Part shown: positions 1 through 12,189 of the stretch, in pieces
How the letters are laid out: the number at the start of each line of letters is the position of its first letter
Numbering within the stretch: position 1 is the stretch's first letter
Assembly (NCBI GenBank): GCA_009739215.1
Contig: VSJF01000001.1
Location: 2,976,001 to 3,040,000 of the forward strand
DNA: 64,000 nucleotides
From: Floccularia luteovirens
Lineage: Eukaryota; Basidiomycota; Agaricomycetes; Agaricales; Squamanitaceae
Reading direction: 5' to 3'
Notes under the pieces: generated by a model
The model's database searches: none
Told to the model about the DNA's origin: nothing
The model's input: the letters and a program-made list of their open reading frames with translations, nothing else
Position numbers and translations under genes: made by a program

Positions 1-1027
1 CTCTTTCCCGTGATCATGGTGGAAACGTAGAATCTTGGAGTGTAAACCCTAAAAGAAGTTCCAAGCTTCGCGAGAGGACGTATAAGGGAGTACCAGACCG
101 ATGGCGAGCGGCGGCATGGGACTATTTCATGACTCGTTATTCGAAAATGAGTTCTAGAGAACTTTCTGCATTAGCAAGGGAATACCGCGAAGCCTTGGAT
201 AAGCCTTCTACATATGACATCCAAATTGATTTGGATGTTCCTAGGACTATCGGCGGCCATATTATGTTTAGGACAAGATATGGTGCAGGGTGAGTAGATC
301 CGCCTGCTCTTTGATTTGCTTCCTTTCTGACATGATCAACTATAGCCAGCGGTCATTGTTCCATGTCTTGCACTCTTTCTCACTCAGATGTTCTACCTGT
401 GGCTACGTGCAAGGCATGGGGCCTATAGCTGCTACTCTTCTATGTTATTTTGATCCAGAACGCGTTTATTCGTCCCTCGTCCGATTACACGATGCATATG
501 ACATGCATACTGTTTTTAATCCTGGCTTTCCTGGTTTACTTGAAGCTATTTATGTGCAAGAAAGAATAACGGAGCAGATGATGCCTGATGTTTATGCCGC
601 TTTCAAAAAGCATATGATATCTACGACATCGTATGCAACGAAGTGGTACATTACGCTATTTGCGAACTCTGTGCCATTCCAGACACAGCTGAGGCTGTGG
701 GATGCGTTTCTATTGGATGGGTATGACGTGTTTGTTGCTGTAGCGGTTGCCATCGTGTGGGTCTACCGTGGTACGTTTCATCCATCAGTTTCAAATCTTC
801 ATTTTTTTAATACGGGATTATTAGATCACATCACGTCAAATTCTGCCAACTTTGAAACTGTCCTATCCCTTCTATCGTCATTTTTCGTCCCAGAAGACGA
901 GAACGTTTTACTGTCATGGATCGAGCAAACATTAGGTGATAAAAAGCTCAGGACAAGCATGACAAAATGGAGACAAGATTGGAAAGAGCTTGTCGCCTCA
1001 GGCAAAGATGGTGCCGCCTTGTTATAG
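1..1027 (+). CDS. TBC-domain Rab GTPase-activating protein, 5' part missing
   Basis: The frame is open from the left edge of the window, so the N-terminus lies outside. Exon 1 ends near 290 and an intron of about 55 bases (GTGAGT...TATAG) joins it to an exon that starts with QRSLFHVLH and runs to the TAG at 1025-1027. The TBC hallmarks are visible in order: a KGVPDRWR entry motif, the arginine-finger motif IDLDVPRT and the glutamine-finger motif GYVQGM. Motif C-like helices follow (LWDAFLLDGYDVF). TBC proteins accelerate GTP hydrolysis by Rab GTPases and switch off membrane-traffic steps; both catalytic fingers are present, so activity is expected. The Rab partner cannot be told from this fragment. 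A short C-terminal tail follows the domain. Confidence 0.9.
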
Positions 1028-1520
1028 TGACTAGTAATCTTATTCCTCTACTTTATACTTCCTTTTTATATCATAGCGCATTCATCATCGTCATCAACAA
1101 TCACTCTGCATTCAAAATCTTTCTTTGTGTTATTTTTTTTTGTTTTTCCTTCATTATTTTAGACATTATCACCAATCACTACCCATCCGCACGCTGCACA
1201 CAACAATCCCTTATCCACTACTTATAACCGCATTTGCATTCTTTGGACTGCTTTTCATTTGCTGGTTCTCCCAACCGTTTTGTAATATTTTCTGTAATAT
1301 TTCAAGTCGATGATCCAATACGTGTTGCAAAAAGCCATATAAAGGCTAGCTGCAATGTTATCAGTAATGGGGCAATTGGCGCTAGCCACAAAGTGAGCTG
1401 CGGGAACTGCGGCCATGTGACCTTCCCGTGACCAAGTAAATCCGGTAATTTATGCACCATCCATACATCCATAAGTATCGTTGCTGCAATTACGACAAGG
1501 CGGACTACGTATAGTCTGCT
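1028..1520. other. Intergenic, TBC gene to DOP1
   Basis: About 490 bases between two genes on the same strand. Pyrimidine-rich sequence follows the TBC stop. Short frames here show no recognisable protein. It presumably holds the TBC 3' end and the DOP1 promoter; I see no clear TATA box. Confidence 0.5.
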
Positions 1521-4500
1521 ATGGCGACTAGCAACCTAACATCCGTTCCGAGTGTAGAGGGGATGAAGGTCAACACGCAAAATTCTACTATAGTTTCGCC
1601 GAGGTCTCGTGAACGTGGTCAGTCTAACGTTCTTGACATGTCTGATGATGTTTACCAAACCGAACTTTTGTTGCCCACTTTTAACTATAGTCTCGCAGAT
1701 GTATGCTGCTGATCCCAAGTATAAGAAATATATCCAGCAAGTGGAGAAATGTCTAAATTCTTTCGATAATGTGCATGAATGGGCGGATTGTATCGCGTTC
1801 TTGAAACAATTATTGAAGGTGAGTCTTTGTGGTTGATAATATGACAGTTTGGGTAGCTGACTTTTGTTTATTTTTAAAAGACGTTTCAATCGTATATGCA
1901 GTTTAAGGAGATTCCGCGAAAGTTGATTGTTGCTAAACGTCTGTCACAATGTTTGAACTCGGCTTTACCAACTGGAGTTCATCAACGCGCACTCGATGTC
2001 TATACACATATCTTTGCGGTACTGGGTGTGAGTGTTTTAGATGTTCGTATATCCAAAATATGATACCATCGTCATACAGCAAGATGGATTAAGGCGCGAC
2101 TTGGGCCTATGGTCCTCTGGAATATTCCCTTTCTTTGAATATGCAGCAACATCAGTCAAGGTTAGACATCCAACTACTTTCTGATATCCTATTCTCATGT
2201 TTTACTTCATAGCCAACACTCTTGAACATCTACGATACATATTACTTACCACTACAAGGCGAACTCCGTCCAGTAATGAAGTCATTCATTCTTGCCCTGC
2301 TACCAGGACTAGAAGAGGAGACAGGAGAGTTTTTTGAAAAGGTATAGCTAGGAATGGAGTTTCCATGACATTTTCTGACGCATATTTAGGTTCTGAGCCT
2401 TCTCGATCGTCTGTCGGGAGCCGTATCCCTTTCGTTTTTCTTCCAGAATATCTGGCTGGTCATGCTAACAACCCCTTCTGCCCGTGGGACCTCACTAAAT
2501 TATCTTTCTCGTCGTCTTCCCAAGTTTGCTGGAGATGAAGGTATGCGAGAACCCCAGATACACATTATCTGCCTCACTATAGTTTGATAGATATTACAGA
2601 TATCGTCGGTCGTGATATCGGGTTGATGATTAGAGCCTTTGCGGCCGCACTAGAAGACGAAAATTTACTAGTGCGGCGTGGCGCATTGGATATATTGCTT
2701 CAATCTATGCGCATTGATAGCTTCATCGTGAAGAAAGCACATACAGATGATCGAACAATCCTTATGCGAGCGGCTACTGGAGTCGTATTGCGTCGTGATC
2801 TGTCACTCAATAGGCGATTATACACGTGGCTCCTAGGTCCCGACGAAAAGAGTGAAAATCAGGTAGATTATCTCAAGGCGAATGCTATCGATTTGTTGAG
2901 TGCTACTTTGCGAGTCAGTCTTATTTTGCTTTTGATTATTTATCTGTTTTTTTTTCTAATACTATTTTCTTAAGGATGAAATGATGATTCCATCAGGTGA
3001 ATATTCCGAATCGCGGCCTTTCAAGATTTTCATATCGCTATTGGACAAGTGGGAAATTGGAGCACTTCTCACAGAAGTCCTGGTCTATGATGCGATTAAA
3101 GCTGTTAAGCAACTCATACAAAAAGGCACTGATAGTGCCGCAGATGTGAGGTTCTTGTAAAAGTTCGAGTATGTGTACTGACAGTTTCAACCAGCTTACA
3201 ATGACGGCAAATACTTTGTATGAAGCCGTTGAACCTCAGGTTATTTGGAAGCATCTGCTTTCCGCAGCCTATACGGAGATTTCTGGGAATGAGTCTCAAT
3301 TCGAGGTTTGTCATCAGAGATTAGAACAAGCCTGCTTTCTGACAACTGTACTTTAGGCAATACATTTGATTGAGTTTATTCTGAAATCTTTCTCACAAGA
3401 TGAGGAAGTCCAGACAATCCAACTTCCTGTCATTTTTACAGCTCTCGTCGACCTCATGGAGGTGAGTTTCATACATTTGATGACAGGGTTCCTATTGAAG
3501 AATTGTAGATTCAGGTCCAAGCTTCACCAACCAAAATCTTATCGCCCTCTATTCGAGAAGGTTTGCGCCTTCTAGAAGAGATATTACTGCATATCCCACC
3601 AAATAGTCTACTACAACGTCCCGAATTAACTGGGGAGATTGCAAAACTTCAATCATCTCAAGGACCATATACATTTGCTTGCACGTTCTTTAACATCAGA
3701 TCCGGGATAGAAACTCCACCCATCACTATCTTGAACGTACCTTTAGCGTCGGCTTTTCAGAATCTGATCTTGTTCAGTGAACAATGCGCCCGGAATCCCA
3801 CCCAGTCCCAACCAGAGTATCAATCATTATGCGAGGTCTTTTCTCGGTCGTTGATTCTCATTGAAAAACTTTCTGGAAGACTCAATTCAAAACTTTCAAC
3901 TCCTTGGAATCCACAAAAGTGGCTTTCGGCTCTTCTTTTCTTCTTGGATCAAGAGGTGAATTATATGTCACAGATTTTTTTCAAGAGACAAGACCACTTA
4001 CGTTTCTATAGTCTTCAACGTTTACAATGGTTGATCACATTGTCCATTTAACTGTAGCCTTGCATCGTAATGAATTCCTGGTACCAAAGTTGAACATAGA
4101 TGATCGATCTATCATGTATACTATGGTAACCAAACTTCTACGATATCTACGCCCTGAATACGCGGGGTATCATGTTCGTGCAGTAAATCTGCTCTGGGCT
4201 CTCCAAGGTTCGACTCAGCGGCCGCATGTAGAATCTATTATAGCTCACTCGCTGACAAATCCTGCATCCCGGGATACGCATGAGGCATATGAAGCATTTG
4301 GCGTTTTCTGGAGATTAACTGGTTAGTAATTCTTTGCGTGTGTGATCTAAAGTGGCAAAAAGCTCACAATCATTCCGGTAGATGATAGCCTGCAGCCTGG
4401 TTTCAAGTTCAAGGTCCCTATGATGATTGTACTGGATACGCTTAAGAGTGAAGATCCTACTTTACGTAGGATTGGCGAAACTTGGATCAGATGCAGTCTC

Positions 4501-7500
4501 AAGTCATATCTACGGTATGTTCTCAGCCTACTAGTCCCTGCGAAACATACCAACCTGTTTCAGCGTCCTGGATCCAATACTATATGAGCTATTAGACTCG
4601 TTAACGCTACGCGCACCAACAGTGGTCAAAGTCTGCGGAAGAGAGCTTACTGGTTTTGTCTATGAGCGACCTTTCGACCAACGTTATATGAGCTACCTTC
4701 TGGAGATATTGTTGTCATTGGTCCGATTTGGTGGCCAAGGTTTCGCAAAGACGGCTCGAATATCATCCATCAAGCGCTCTTTCCATACAGGACTTGTGCA
4801 AAGAGTTGATAATAGTGAGAGAAACTTTATATTGATTAATCTACGTTCTTCTTGACACACATTTCGTCAGGTGGCTTTTTCGATTCTGAAGCGAGTTATC
4901 TGGATACGCTAGTGGAGATACTTGTAAGGTGTGTATTTACAAATGCATAGTGGAACATATTCTGAAGTTCTTTTTTTTTGTAAGACTCCTACAATCCGAA
5001 CCAAAGCAAAATCAAGCTGCTGCGATGCACTTACCCAACACCAAGATACATTCTGCTGCAATTGACTTGCTCCAGGTTATCGTAGCTCGTGGAGAAATTG
5101 ATGATGTTGCTGTTGAAAGTGCAGAAGCAGCCGTCGTCGGGAAACTGTTTTTCTCCATTCACACAAGGAGGTTGGATCTTCAAAACAAACTACTACATCT
5201 ACTTCATTCTCTTATCTCCGTATCGACCTCGAAGCCCGACACTGCCCCCAAAAACTCCTCATCTACGAACTTAAGACAAGATGATGCCCCACCAGAATCA
5301 ACAACAAGCCATGAGAAGGGAAACGAGTCACGCTACTCACTAAATCCCTTGTTGGTACAAACGCTCGTCGATGGTATCTCCGTTAAGACAAACCGACCAG
5401 CATTGCAGCATTGGCTTGATTTCATATTGATGGCTATTCCACAATTTCAACCAGCATTGCAAGCTGTTGTATCGCCTTTGAACGAGTGTCTCTGTCGACA
5501 GACGATGAATGCCTTGCAAGAGGTTGTGTCCGGTACCAGTCATCAACAGGAATTCGAGGACGCAGCGATTTCTGTTACAGATGCTGAACTTATCATGTTA
5601 CTAAATGGTCTTGAGCGTCTTGTTCTACTGAGTCTCGCATATACTTCAGAGATGGATTCGTCCGAAGAAGAGAGTATAACTCATGAAAAAGCAGGGGGAG
5701 AGACAACTGGACTGTTGGGCTATGTTTCGAATGTGTTTAGTTCTGAAAATCTACAACACTCCACTGGGGAGACTCTGACTGTTTGTTACTCCCCATTTTC
5801 TTCGTTCATCATCCTAAATAAACTTTGTAGGCTCGCTCTGCGGGTTATCGTTCACTGGATGAGGGGATCAGGGTTCTATATTCGGTTTGGGCAGCTCTTA
5901 TTTGGGAGGGCAAAAAAGGAAAAGATGCTACCTCGATGGACGAGTCATTATCACTCATCTATAGCCGTACAAGACAGCGATGCCGACGTGTACTTGAGCA
6001 TCTATTCAGGGTACAAGCTGTTGAAGTGTTAGAATCTGTTGTGGACTATTGGAGTCAAGACCTTCCTGTGAGTCCTGCATCACGGATTCACATCATCATT
6101 TAGTCTGATAATCTACGTTGATAGTTGGTCCCTCATGAATCTGGAGCTGCTTATGAACTTGTTGATGTGTTGCTATCTAACGCTCAAAATGTGGTTCATA
6201 TGATCTGTGAGAGTATATCATGTCGGATATCGAGTAGTTCGGAAAGAAGTAAGAAACAGGCACTCAATCCCAATTTGTCCGTTTACTTCATTTGTTCACT
6301 TTCCGTCCTGTATTGTTAATTTAATTAATTATATAGGACGGATGCGACATTGTTCAGATTCCTAGAGCAGTACCTGCAACGCTTGGAAGGTCCGATAGCT
6401 CTCCAAGTTTGGGCACGATATCTGCAGTTGGCGAAGGATGTTGGCACAGCACGCGACTTTAAGCCATATACGTACTATGCCCTTAGGTCAGTGCTATATG
6501 GTCGTTTGTGTATACACCATTCAGTGGAAAATCTTTCAGATGTATGCATACCCTTGCCGAGAAAATTACACAGACGACAGCGATGGAGGACAAGCGAATA
6601 CGCAAGGAATTGCAGGTAAATTCACTGCTCCTGTGTCTTACTGTCAGTTGAAATGAGTTTAGGATAATTATGGAAAACTACTTGATCCGTGCATTATCTT
6701 CGCGGGACGGTCGGGGGATTCAAGTTCTTGGATTCGTCGTTCCGCCAAGGAAGCAATCTCTGCTAACGGAATTGACTCACCTTCTCCACGTATAGGTAAT
6801 TGATATCAACTTAGTATTGGTAACGGTATCTAAGTCTGACCTACCTCAGATGCTAAACTCAAACTCGATGAGAAAGCGGACGGGGGCATTCCTTCTGCAG
6901 CTTTGGAGACGCCTAGAACTGCAGTGACGGAAGCTGCGACCCCGGTTTGTTTATCCGTCGATATCTCTTTCACACCCCATTCTAACCTATATGACAGCCA
7001 ATTATCATATTCATTGCCAAGTCTTGTGTTCCGAACTTACGCAAGTTCCTACTGGAGAATGACAAAATTCTGAGTACATGTAATAACATTACTTATTACA
7101 TGGTGAATCCTGCTCTGAGGGGTAAAATAAAGTGGGCTGTTTGCAATACACAACTTCCTCTTTCCCATTTCACTAATGATCGTTAACGTAGGCCGATTGA
7201 AGTAGATCCCATTCTTGTTACCATTATCCAAGAAATGGCAAAGATACCGACCACACTGAAAGCTTGGAAAAACATTATTGTGGATCTTCTAAATGATAAC
7301 AGACTCTTCAGTTGTAGTTTAGAAGATGCTAACAACTGGCGACCAATTGTGAAGACTCTATTCGATGCGGATAAATCAGCTTTTCCAGAGCTGATAGGTC
7401 GGGTTGCAAGTTCCCCAACTGCGAATATCTTTGCGAATCGAGAGTATGAAATGCTACTTAGGTCTTTAAATGTCCGGCGTCTGTCATATGTGCTATTTTC

Positions 7501-8315
7501 TGGCGATAAGAATCAATTCTTGACGCAATTACCAATTATTCAAGAAAAGCTGGTCGACATTTTACGCAATGTACCTTCTCAAGTCGTTCAAAGCGAAGTG
7601 TTTTTATGCATACGGGTGCTACTTTGTCGATTATCAGGGCACAACTTGACCAATTTTTGGCCTGTCGTTCTTACGGAACTGGTAAGCGTAACTTCGACTT
7701 TCCTTTTCTTTTTTCGTGCCAGCTCATAAGCATTTTGTCTAGTACCGAATATTTGAACAAACTATGGTTTCAGTACCGGCTGACGGATCTGAGGAACTAC
7801 CTCTGATTCTTGCTGCAAGCAAGTGTTTGGACTTGTTGCTCGTCTTGCAAACCGAAGGTTTCCAAATGTAAGATCACTTCTATATTATATTATTTAGTTT
7901 CTGAATTGAACTCTTGTCTAGACACCAATGGATTTTTATCACTGATACCGTTGACGCAGTATATCGACCTGATGACTGGCTTCCAGAGGCTATGATGGAC
8001 CAGCTTGCTGAGGTAGCTGGGAGCATCACTGCTGTAAGCTATCTTCGTCTCAACTCTGAATTTGCTGAGTTCTCAATATACTGATTATTTTCTTATTTAA
8101 GCCTACTCAAACTTCGAGTCACACATTTGCAGACTCAAAAAGCATTCGACGACCACTTTTGAACTCTGTTCGACAGATTGAAAGTATACGCGATTTGATT
8201 CCTTTTTTCAACCACGTTAGCATTTCTTCTTACGAGAGTGTATACTCAAGTGGAGGTAATGTTGATTGGAATGCGGTGGAAAAGGGAATCTTAGATGATA
8301 TGTTTGATGGCTAAT
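1521..8315 (+). CDS. DOP1: DOP1 (Dopey) family protein, multi-exon
   Basis: Large leucine-rich protein spread over many exons. The N-terminal Dopey domain is clear: KYKKYIQQVEKCLNSF, FKEIPRKLIVAKRLSQCLN, HQRALDVYTHIFAVLG and LPLQGELRPVMKSFILALLP occur in order between about 1700 and 2330. The rest is a helical repeat-like body (for example LVQTLVDGISVKTNRPALQ at about 5350) and the C-terminus ends ILDDMFDG before the TAA at 8313-8315. Dop1 proteins work with the flippase regulator Mon2 on Golgi and endosome membranes and affect recycling and cell shape. The ATG at 1521 gives a short Ser/Thr-rich leader before the Dopey domain; the first splice junction is not certain. No frame break is needed; gaps between open frames fit 50-70 base introns. 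Exon borders are approximate. Confidence 0.9.
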
Positions 8316-8658
8316 GAACATGAACATGAACTTTTCCTGTTTTGTTTTTTTTTTTTTGCATAGATGACTGATATACCTACACCATTTTGTATCTTACGAG
8401 CATTAATACTCCCGTCGATTTTATGACCTGATGATCACTGTGATGTTAGACTAACAGCAGTTCCAATGTAAATAATTGATTAACCCGCTACATATTACAT
8501 GAACAATAACGCAGGTAGTAACAAAGAGCCCCTGCGTAGAGGCTAGTTGGTATATGACGCACACCCCGATCTAAGGCGGTTCAGAAATCGCCCCAATTCC
8601 TGCGGAACTTGTACTGCATTCGATCCTATATTAGCTCTCAGCTTCAGCGAGGAGTTAA
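8316..8658. other. Intergenic between convergent genes
   Basis: The 3' flanks of DOP1 (+) and the EF-hand gene (-) meet here. A T-run lies at about 8342-8358 and an AT-rich stretch at 8450-8500. No gene is supported. Confidence 0.5.
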
Positions 8659-9850
8659 TTAAGAATGCGTTACCTTGTACGGCAAGTTCTTCCTCATTTT
8701 GTCGCTGGCATCCTTTGGTGGCTTATACCCACCATCCCCAGTACCCCAATCACCCCGCTTGTCACCCTCTACTCTTGCATTCTTAAATTTCACTTCTGGT
8801 TCTTGCTTCTCTGGAGGTGGGACACGGGTTATTTTGGGCTTTGGGGGAGCGTTCTCTTCTGCGCGTTCATCAACCTGTGGGGGTTGATGCGCCTGAATGG
8901 CCTCCTCAAGCGATATGCCCTGATATTCGGCCTCTCTCAGAGCCTCCTTGAGTTCTATTTCCTCGTGGTGAGCAAAGTGTTCCAAATCTTCTGGGTGGTT
9001 GTATGACTCGTCAGTTTGGGTTTCCGGTGTCGAATGGAACTGCTCTGTAGTGGGTAGGAGTGAGAATTCCATATCATAAATCACGACCAGACGTCCGTAC
9101 CTTCATGATGGAGGAAAAACTCTGGTGAATCAAACGATTTTCAGTAAGATAACATTTTCGATAAGGATCGAAGGAGAAAATATTTACCGCTTTCAACATC
9201 ATAATGATGTCCTTCAGCACCTATGTCGTCGAAATTGGGAAGTCCATCCAGACCAACCTTGACAAATTCGTCTTGTGTAACCTTGCCATCATGGTCTAGA
9301 TCCAGAAGGTTCAAAACGACATTGACGACATGGTCGGCCTTCTTCTGGTGTTCAATATCATCCTAAACACCCAAAGTTGACTTCAAACTCCAGAAAGGAC
9401 GGAACAATAGAACAATGATACCTTGGATTTTTTCTGTGAATATACGTGGTGCACCCCATATACTGCCTCAATCTCCTCTCGATCCCAAACACCATCCCTA
9501 TGGAGAGTTTGAAACCTTTAGTCATTAGAAAGAAAGTGAATTACCAACCTGTTCAGATCATGAAGTTGAAAGAAACTCTGCACATCGAAAGAGTCACTAA
9601 ATGAAAAAAGATATTAGAAGCCTGTTCTGAAATGATACCCTACACATACATATGATGCTCCGAGGACATCTAAGAAAGCGAAATAAGCACTGTTGTTAGG
9701 TCACTCTGAAAATCCACATACGTGTCTTTGGGCATATTGTTGAATTGTTTCTCCAGCTGCAGGACCGAGGTTTTCATGACCTGCATGAGTGAGGCCACAT
9801 TTCGCGAAAGCCAATAAACAAAGACAGGTTGTTGTTAACTTGGACATCAT
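8659..9850 (-). CDS. SSP120: Secreted EF-hand protein, SSP120/nucleobindin-like
   Basis: Reads leftwards from an ATG at 9850 (a second ATG is at 9847). A signal peptide (KLTTTCLCLLAFAKCGLTHA) is followed by short exons. Two EF-hand loops are visible: DLNRDGVWDREE (about 9475-9560) and DLDHDGKVTQDE (about 9280-9310), both with acidic residues at positions 1, 3, 5 and 12. Downstream come EFFLHHEEQFHSTPETQTDE and an acidic helix, NHPEDLEHFAHHEEIE, as in yeast Ssp120 and animal nucleobindins. The C-terminal tail is Lys/Pro-rich and ends KVTHS. Ssp120 is a calcium-binding luminal protein that accompanies L-type cargo lectins in the early secretory pathway. Family assignment is firm; orthology with SSP120 is inferred. 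The gene has at least six exons. Confidence 0.85.
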
Positions 9851-10787
9851 AAATGGTAGACGGAGGTGTAGCCTCCAGGCAACAAGCTTTGACAAACTGA
9901 AATTTCCGTTTGCGGCAGAAAATCTATTCCTGATTGAAACTGTAATTTGTCAGCATTTCCCATCCATCCCAAATCCTTCTTCCCCTTAAGTGTAATTATA
10001 TAAATCCAAGTTCTCCGGAACCGCTGTTCTCTAACGCACAGCGTTTTCTCCGTGTTCCAGGATTATGAAATGGACGCGTAACCGTTTGACTCAGGCTGCC
10101 GCATCCTTATGGACTCGAAACCGAAATTTTACCTACTAACACACAAATCAGTGAGACTCGGTCCCGTGGAGGTAGTTATCAACGGCTCCCGGGAAACATT
10201 CTAGTCAATGCCAAGTAGGATTGCACCACAAGTTGAGATTTGCATCTTTGAATCATTGGATTCTCCGATGGATTCAACCAAGGTTTCAAATTACAGATGT
10301 GATTTATAAGTCATTCAAATCCTCATCTTGCGGCGTGTAATATGTTTTAGCAAATCATTACAAAGTTCCAAAAACCCTTGAAAGATGCCAATTATTGACC
10401 GACGTAATGCACTATCAAAAGGACTGTATAATTATTTTTTTCTCTTTCGGTGACTATTAGTAATAAAAGAATCATGATCAACTATCAACATCGTATCAAT
10501 GAATAATCTCACTGCGGTGATAATTGTTATGTTCCCTCGTGCACATGTTTCAAGTCTTCGATCCCTTTCTTCTGTTCACACGAACTGTCAAGAAACACAA
10601 GGTACAATTCGCTTCGGCGAACATTGTAAAAAGAACTCGAACAATTATACTATTATGTGAATTGTTATCAAAAGAATGCGGGAGAGGTTCGTCCAAAGAA
10701 GGGTGATGACGGGAGATGTTACCCAAAAAAATCAGTAAGAAATTAATTAGCGTGACTTTAATATGATTATCGGAGGGGGATACGTGG
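9851..10787. other. Intergenic upstream of the EF-hand gene
   Basis: About 940 bases between two leftward genes, holding the EF-hand gene promoter and the 3' flank of GH128. Frames of 60-86 codons around 10500-10800 lack family features, and I see no RNA gene. Confidence 0.5.
9996..10002 (-). promoter_or_regulatory. Candidate TATA box of the EF-hand gene
   Basis: Read on the minus strand this is TATATAA, about 146 bases upstream of the ATG at 9850. Position and sequence fit a TATA box. No other support. Confidence 0.4.
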
Positions 10788-12189
10788 CTACCACAATGTC
10801 CAGCTTGCACCGGACACGCAGGCGATCAAGGTGGCACATATGCAGGCAACCGCCACACCGGTTGTTCCGAGGACACCTGAAATACGTGGACTGCTGTTTA
10901 AAGCAGGTGGAAAGGTTGTAACCAGCCCTTGAGTCGGATTATCGGCACCGTTTACAGTTTTATATTGCTTTGTGGTCTGCGTGACTATTTGTGTGTGGAT
11001 TGTTTTTGCGCCGGTGTATATTTCACCAAGGTTATTCAATCCTCCATCATCACGCAACAAATCTGGTAATGGTTTGAGGCACAAATGAATCTAAGAAAGG
11101 GAATAAACTTACTGTAATGTACATCTGGCTTAGGCCGCTAGTTTTGTTATTAGTGTCTGCTGTATTTCATAACTGGGGATAGGGATACTCACGAAATAAC
11201 CAAACCATGCGTATCGCTCTATCCAGTCTAGGGTATCCATATAATTAATAGTTTGATTAAGAAAATCGGCCACGACTGAAACAAATATTAGCTTAAACTT
11301 CGTGATTTAATATCATTTATCCATACCAGTATCATTAGGTGATATTTCTGCGTATTCCGTAACCCATAAGGGCAATTTAGGAAACTGGGTATGCACATCC
11401 CACAAATAACTATAAAATCCTTCCGTACCAGAGCCATACCTTCGATTAAAAAGTAAGGGTATGCATTCATTCAAATAAGGTGTTTTAACTTACCAATGAA
11501 GTGGTAGAAAATCAATTGTACAATTAGAACAAGCAGCAAAAAATTCTAGGAGCCATGGACGACCGGAACTTCCAGCAGTGACCGCAGGACCTCCGAGGCG
11601 TATACCGGAAGCTTTCAATGGTTCAAGATATTGCATCCATAATGCAGCGGCGTCCGTAGGTTGCATATTAGACTCGTTAATAAAGTCTGGTTCATTAAAT
11701 GCCTTCGAGAGATAAGTATACATCAGAAAGCTATACGAGTCCTTAACTTACAAGTATAGTAGTAGCTCCCTGCATCTTGACATCCTCTGCGAAGCCCTCT
11801 ATTTGTCCCCCACCCCATTGCATCGGGATGTACTGTAAGCCAGATATCTGGGATGTGAGGTAGGCTGGAGGCAAGCTAGCCCAATTGTACTGCCACGAGA
11901 TAACGCTGCTGCTTTGGTTTGCATTAACGAGATCTCCTGGTGTGTCACCAGCAGCAAAACCCAAGCCACGTTTAGGATTTTTTTTGGGTGCTACAGCAGC
12001 AGACGATGCGAGCTGTTGCCAAAGAAAACCAGAATACAAGGGGGAACAACATCTCGACAGGATCCAGGTGTTCATGGAAAATTCAGATATTTAATTTATA
12101 GCCAATCCACGGCACTGGATATAGCCACCTCCTTACCTCAATGCTAGGTAGATTGGAAGAAGAAGTAGATGACAACTCGTGAGATGCAT
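10788..12189 (-). CDS. GH128 glycoside hydrolase (Asl1-like beta-1,3-glucanase), GPI-anchor signal
   Basis: The start at 12189 gives a signal peptide (MHLTSCHLLLLPIYLAL), then an intron, then a mature region beginning near KRGLGFAAGDTPGDL. The TIM-barrel landmarks of GH128 are present: SWQYNWASLPP, YIPMQWGGGQIEGF, the putative acid/base in AFNEPDFI, the LGGPAVTAG strand, DFLPLHWYG, and the putative nucleophile in PLWVTEYAEIS. After the barrel comes a Thr/Ser/Asn-rich linker and a hydrophobic end (VLGTTGVAVACICATLIACV). That end fits a GPI-attachment signal and puts the enzyme on the plasma membrane or wall. GH128 enzymes cut beta-1,3-glucan; a wall-remodelling role is inferred. At least five exons; the stop is at 10788-10790. 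Confidence 0.88.
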
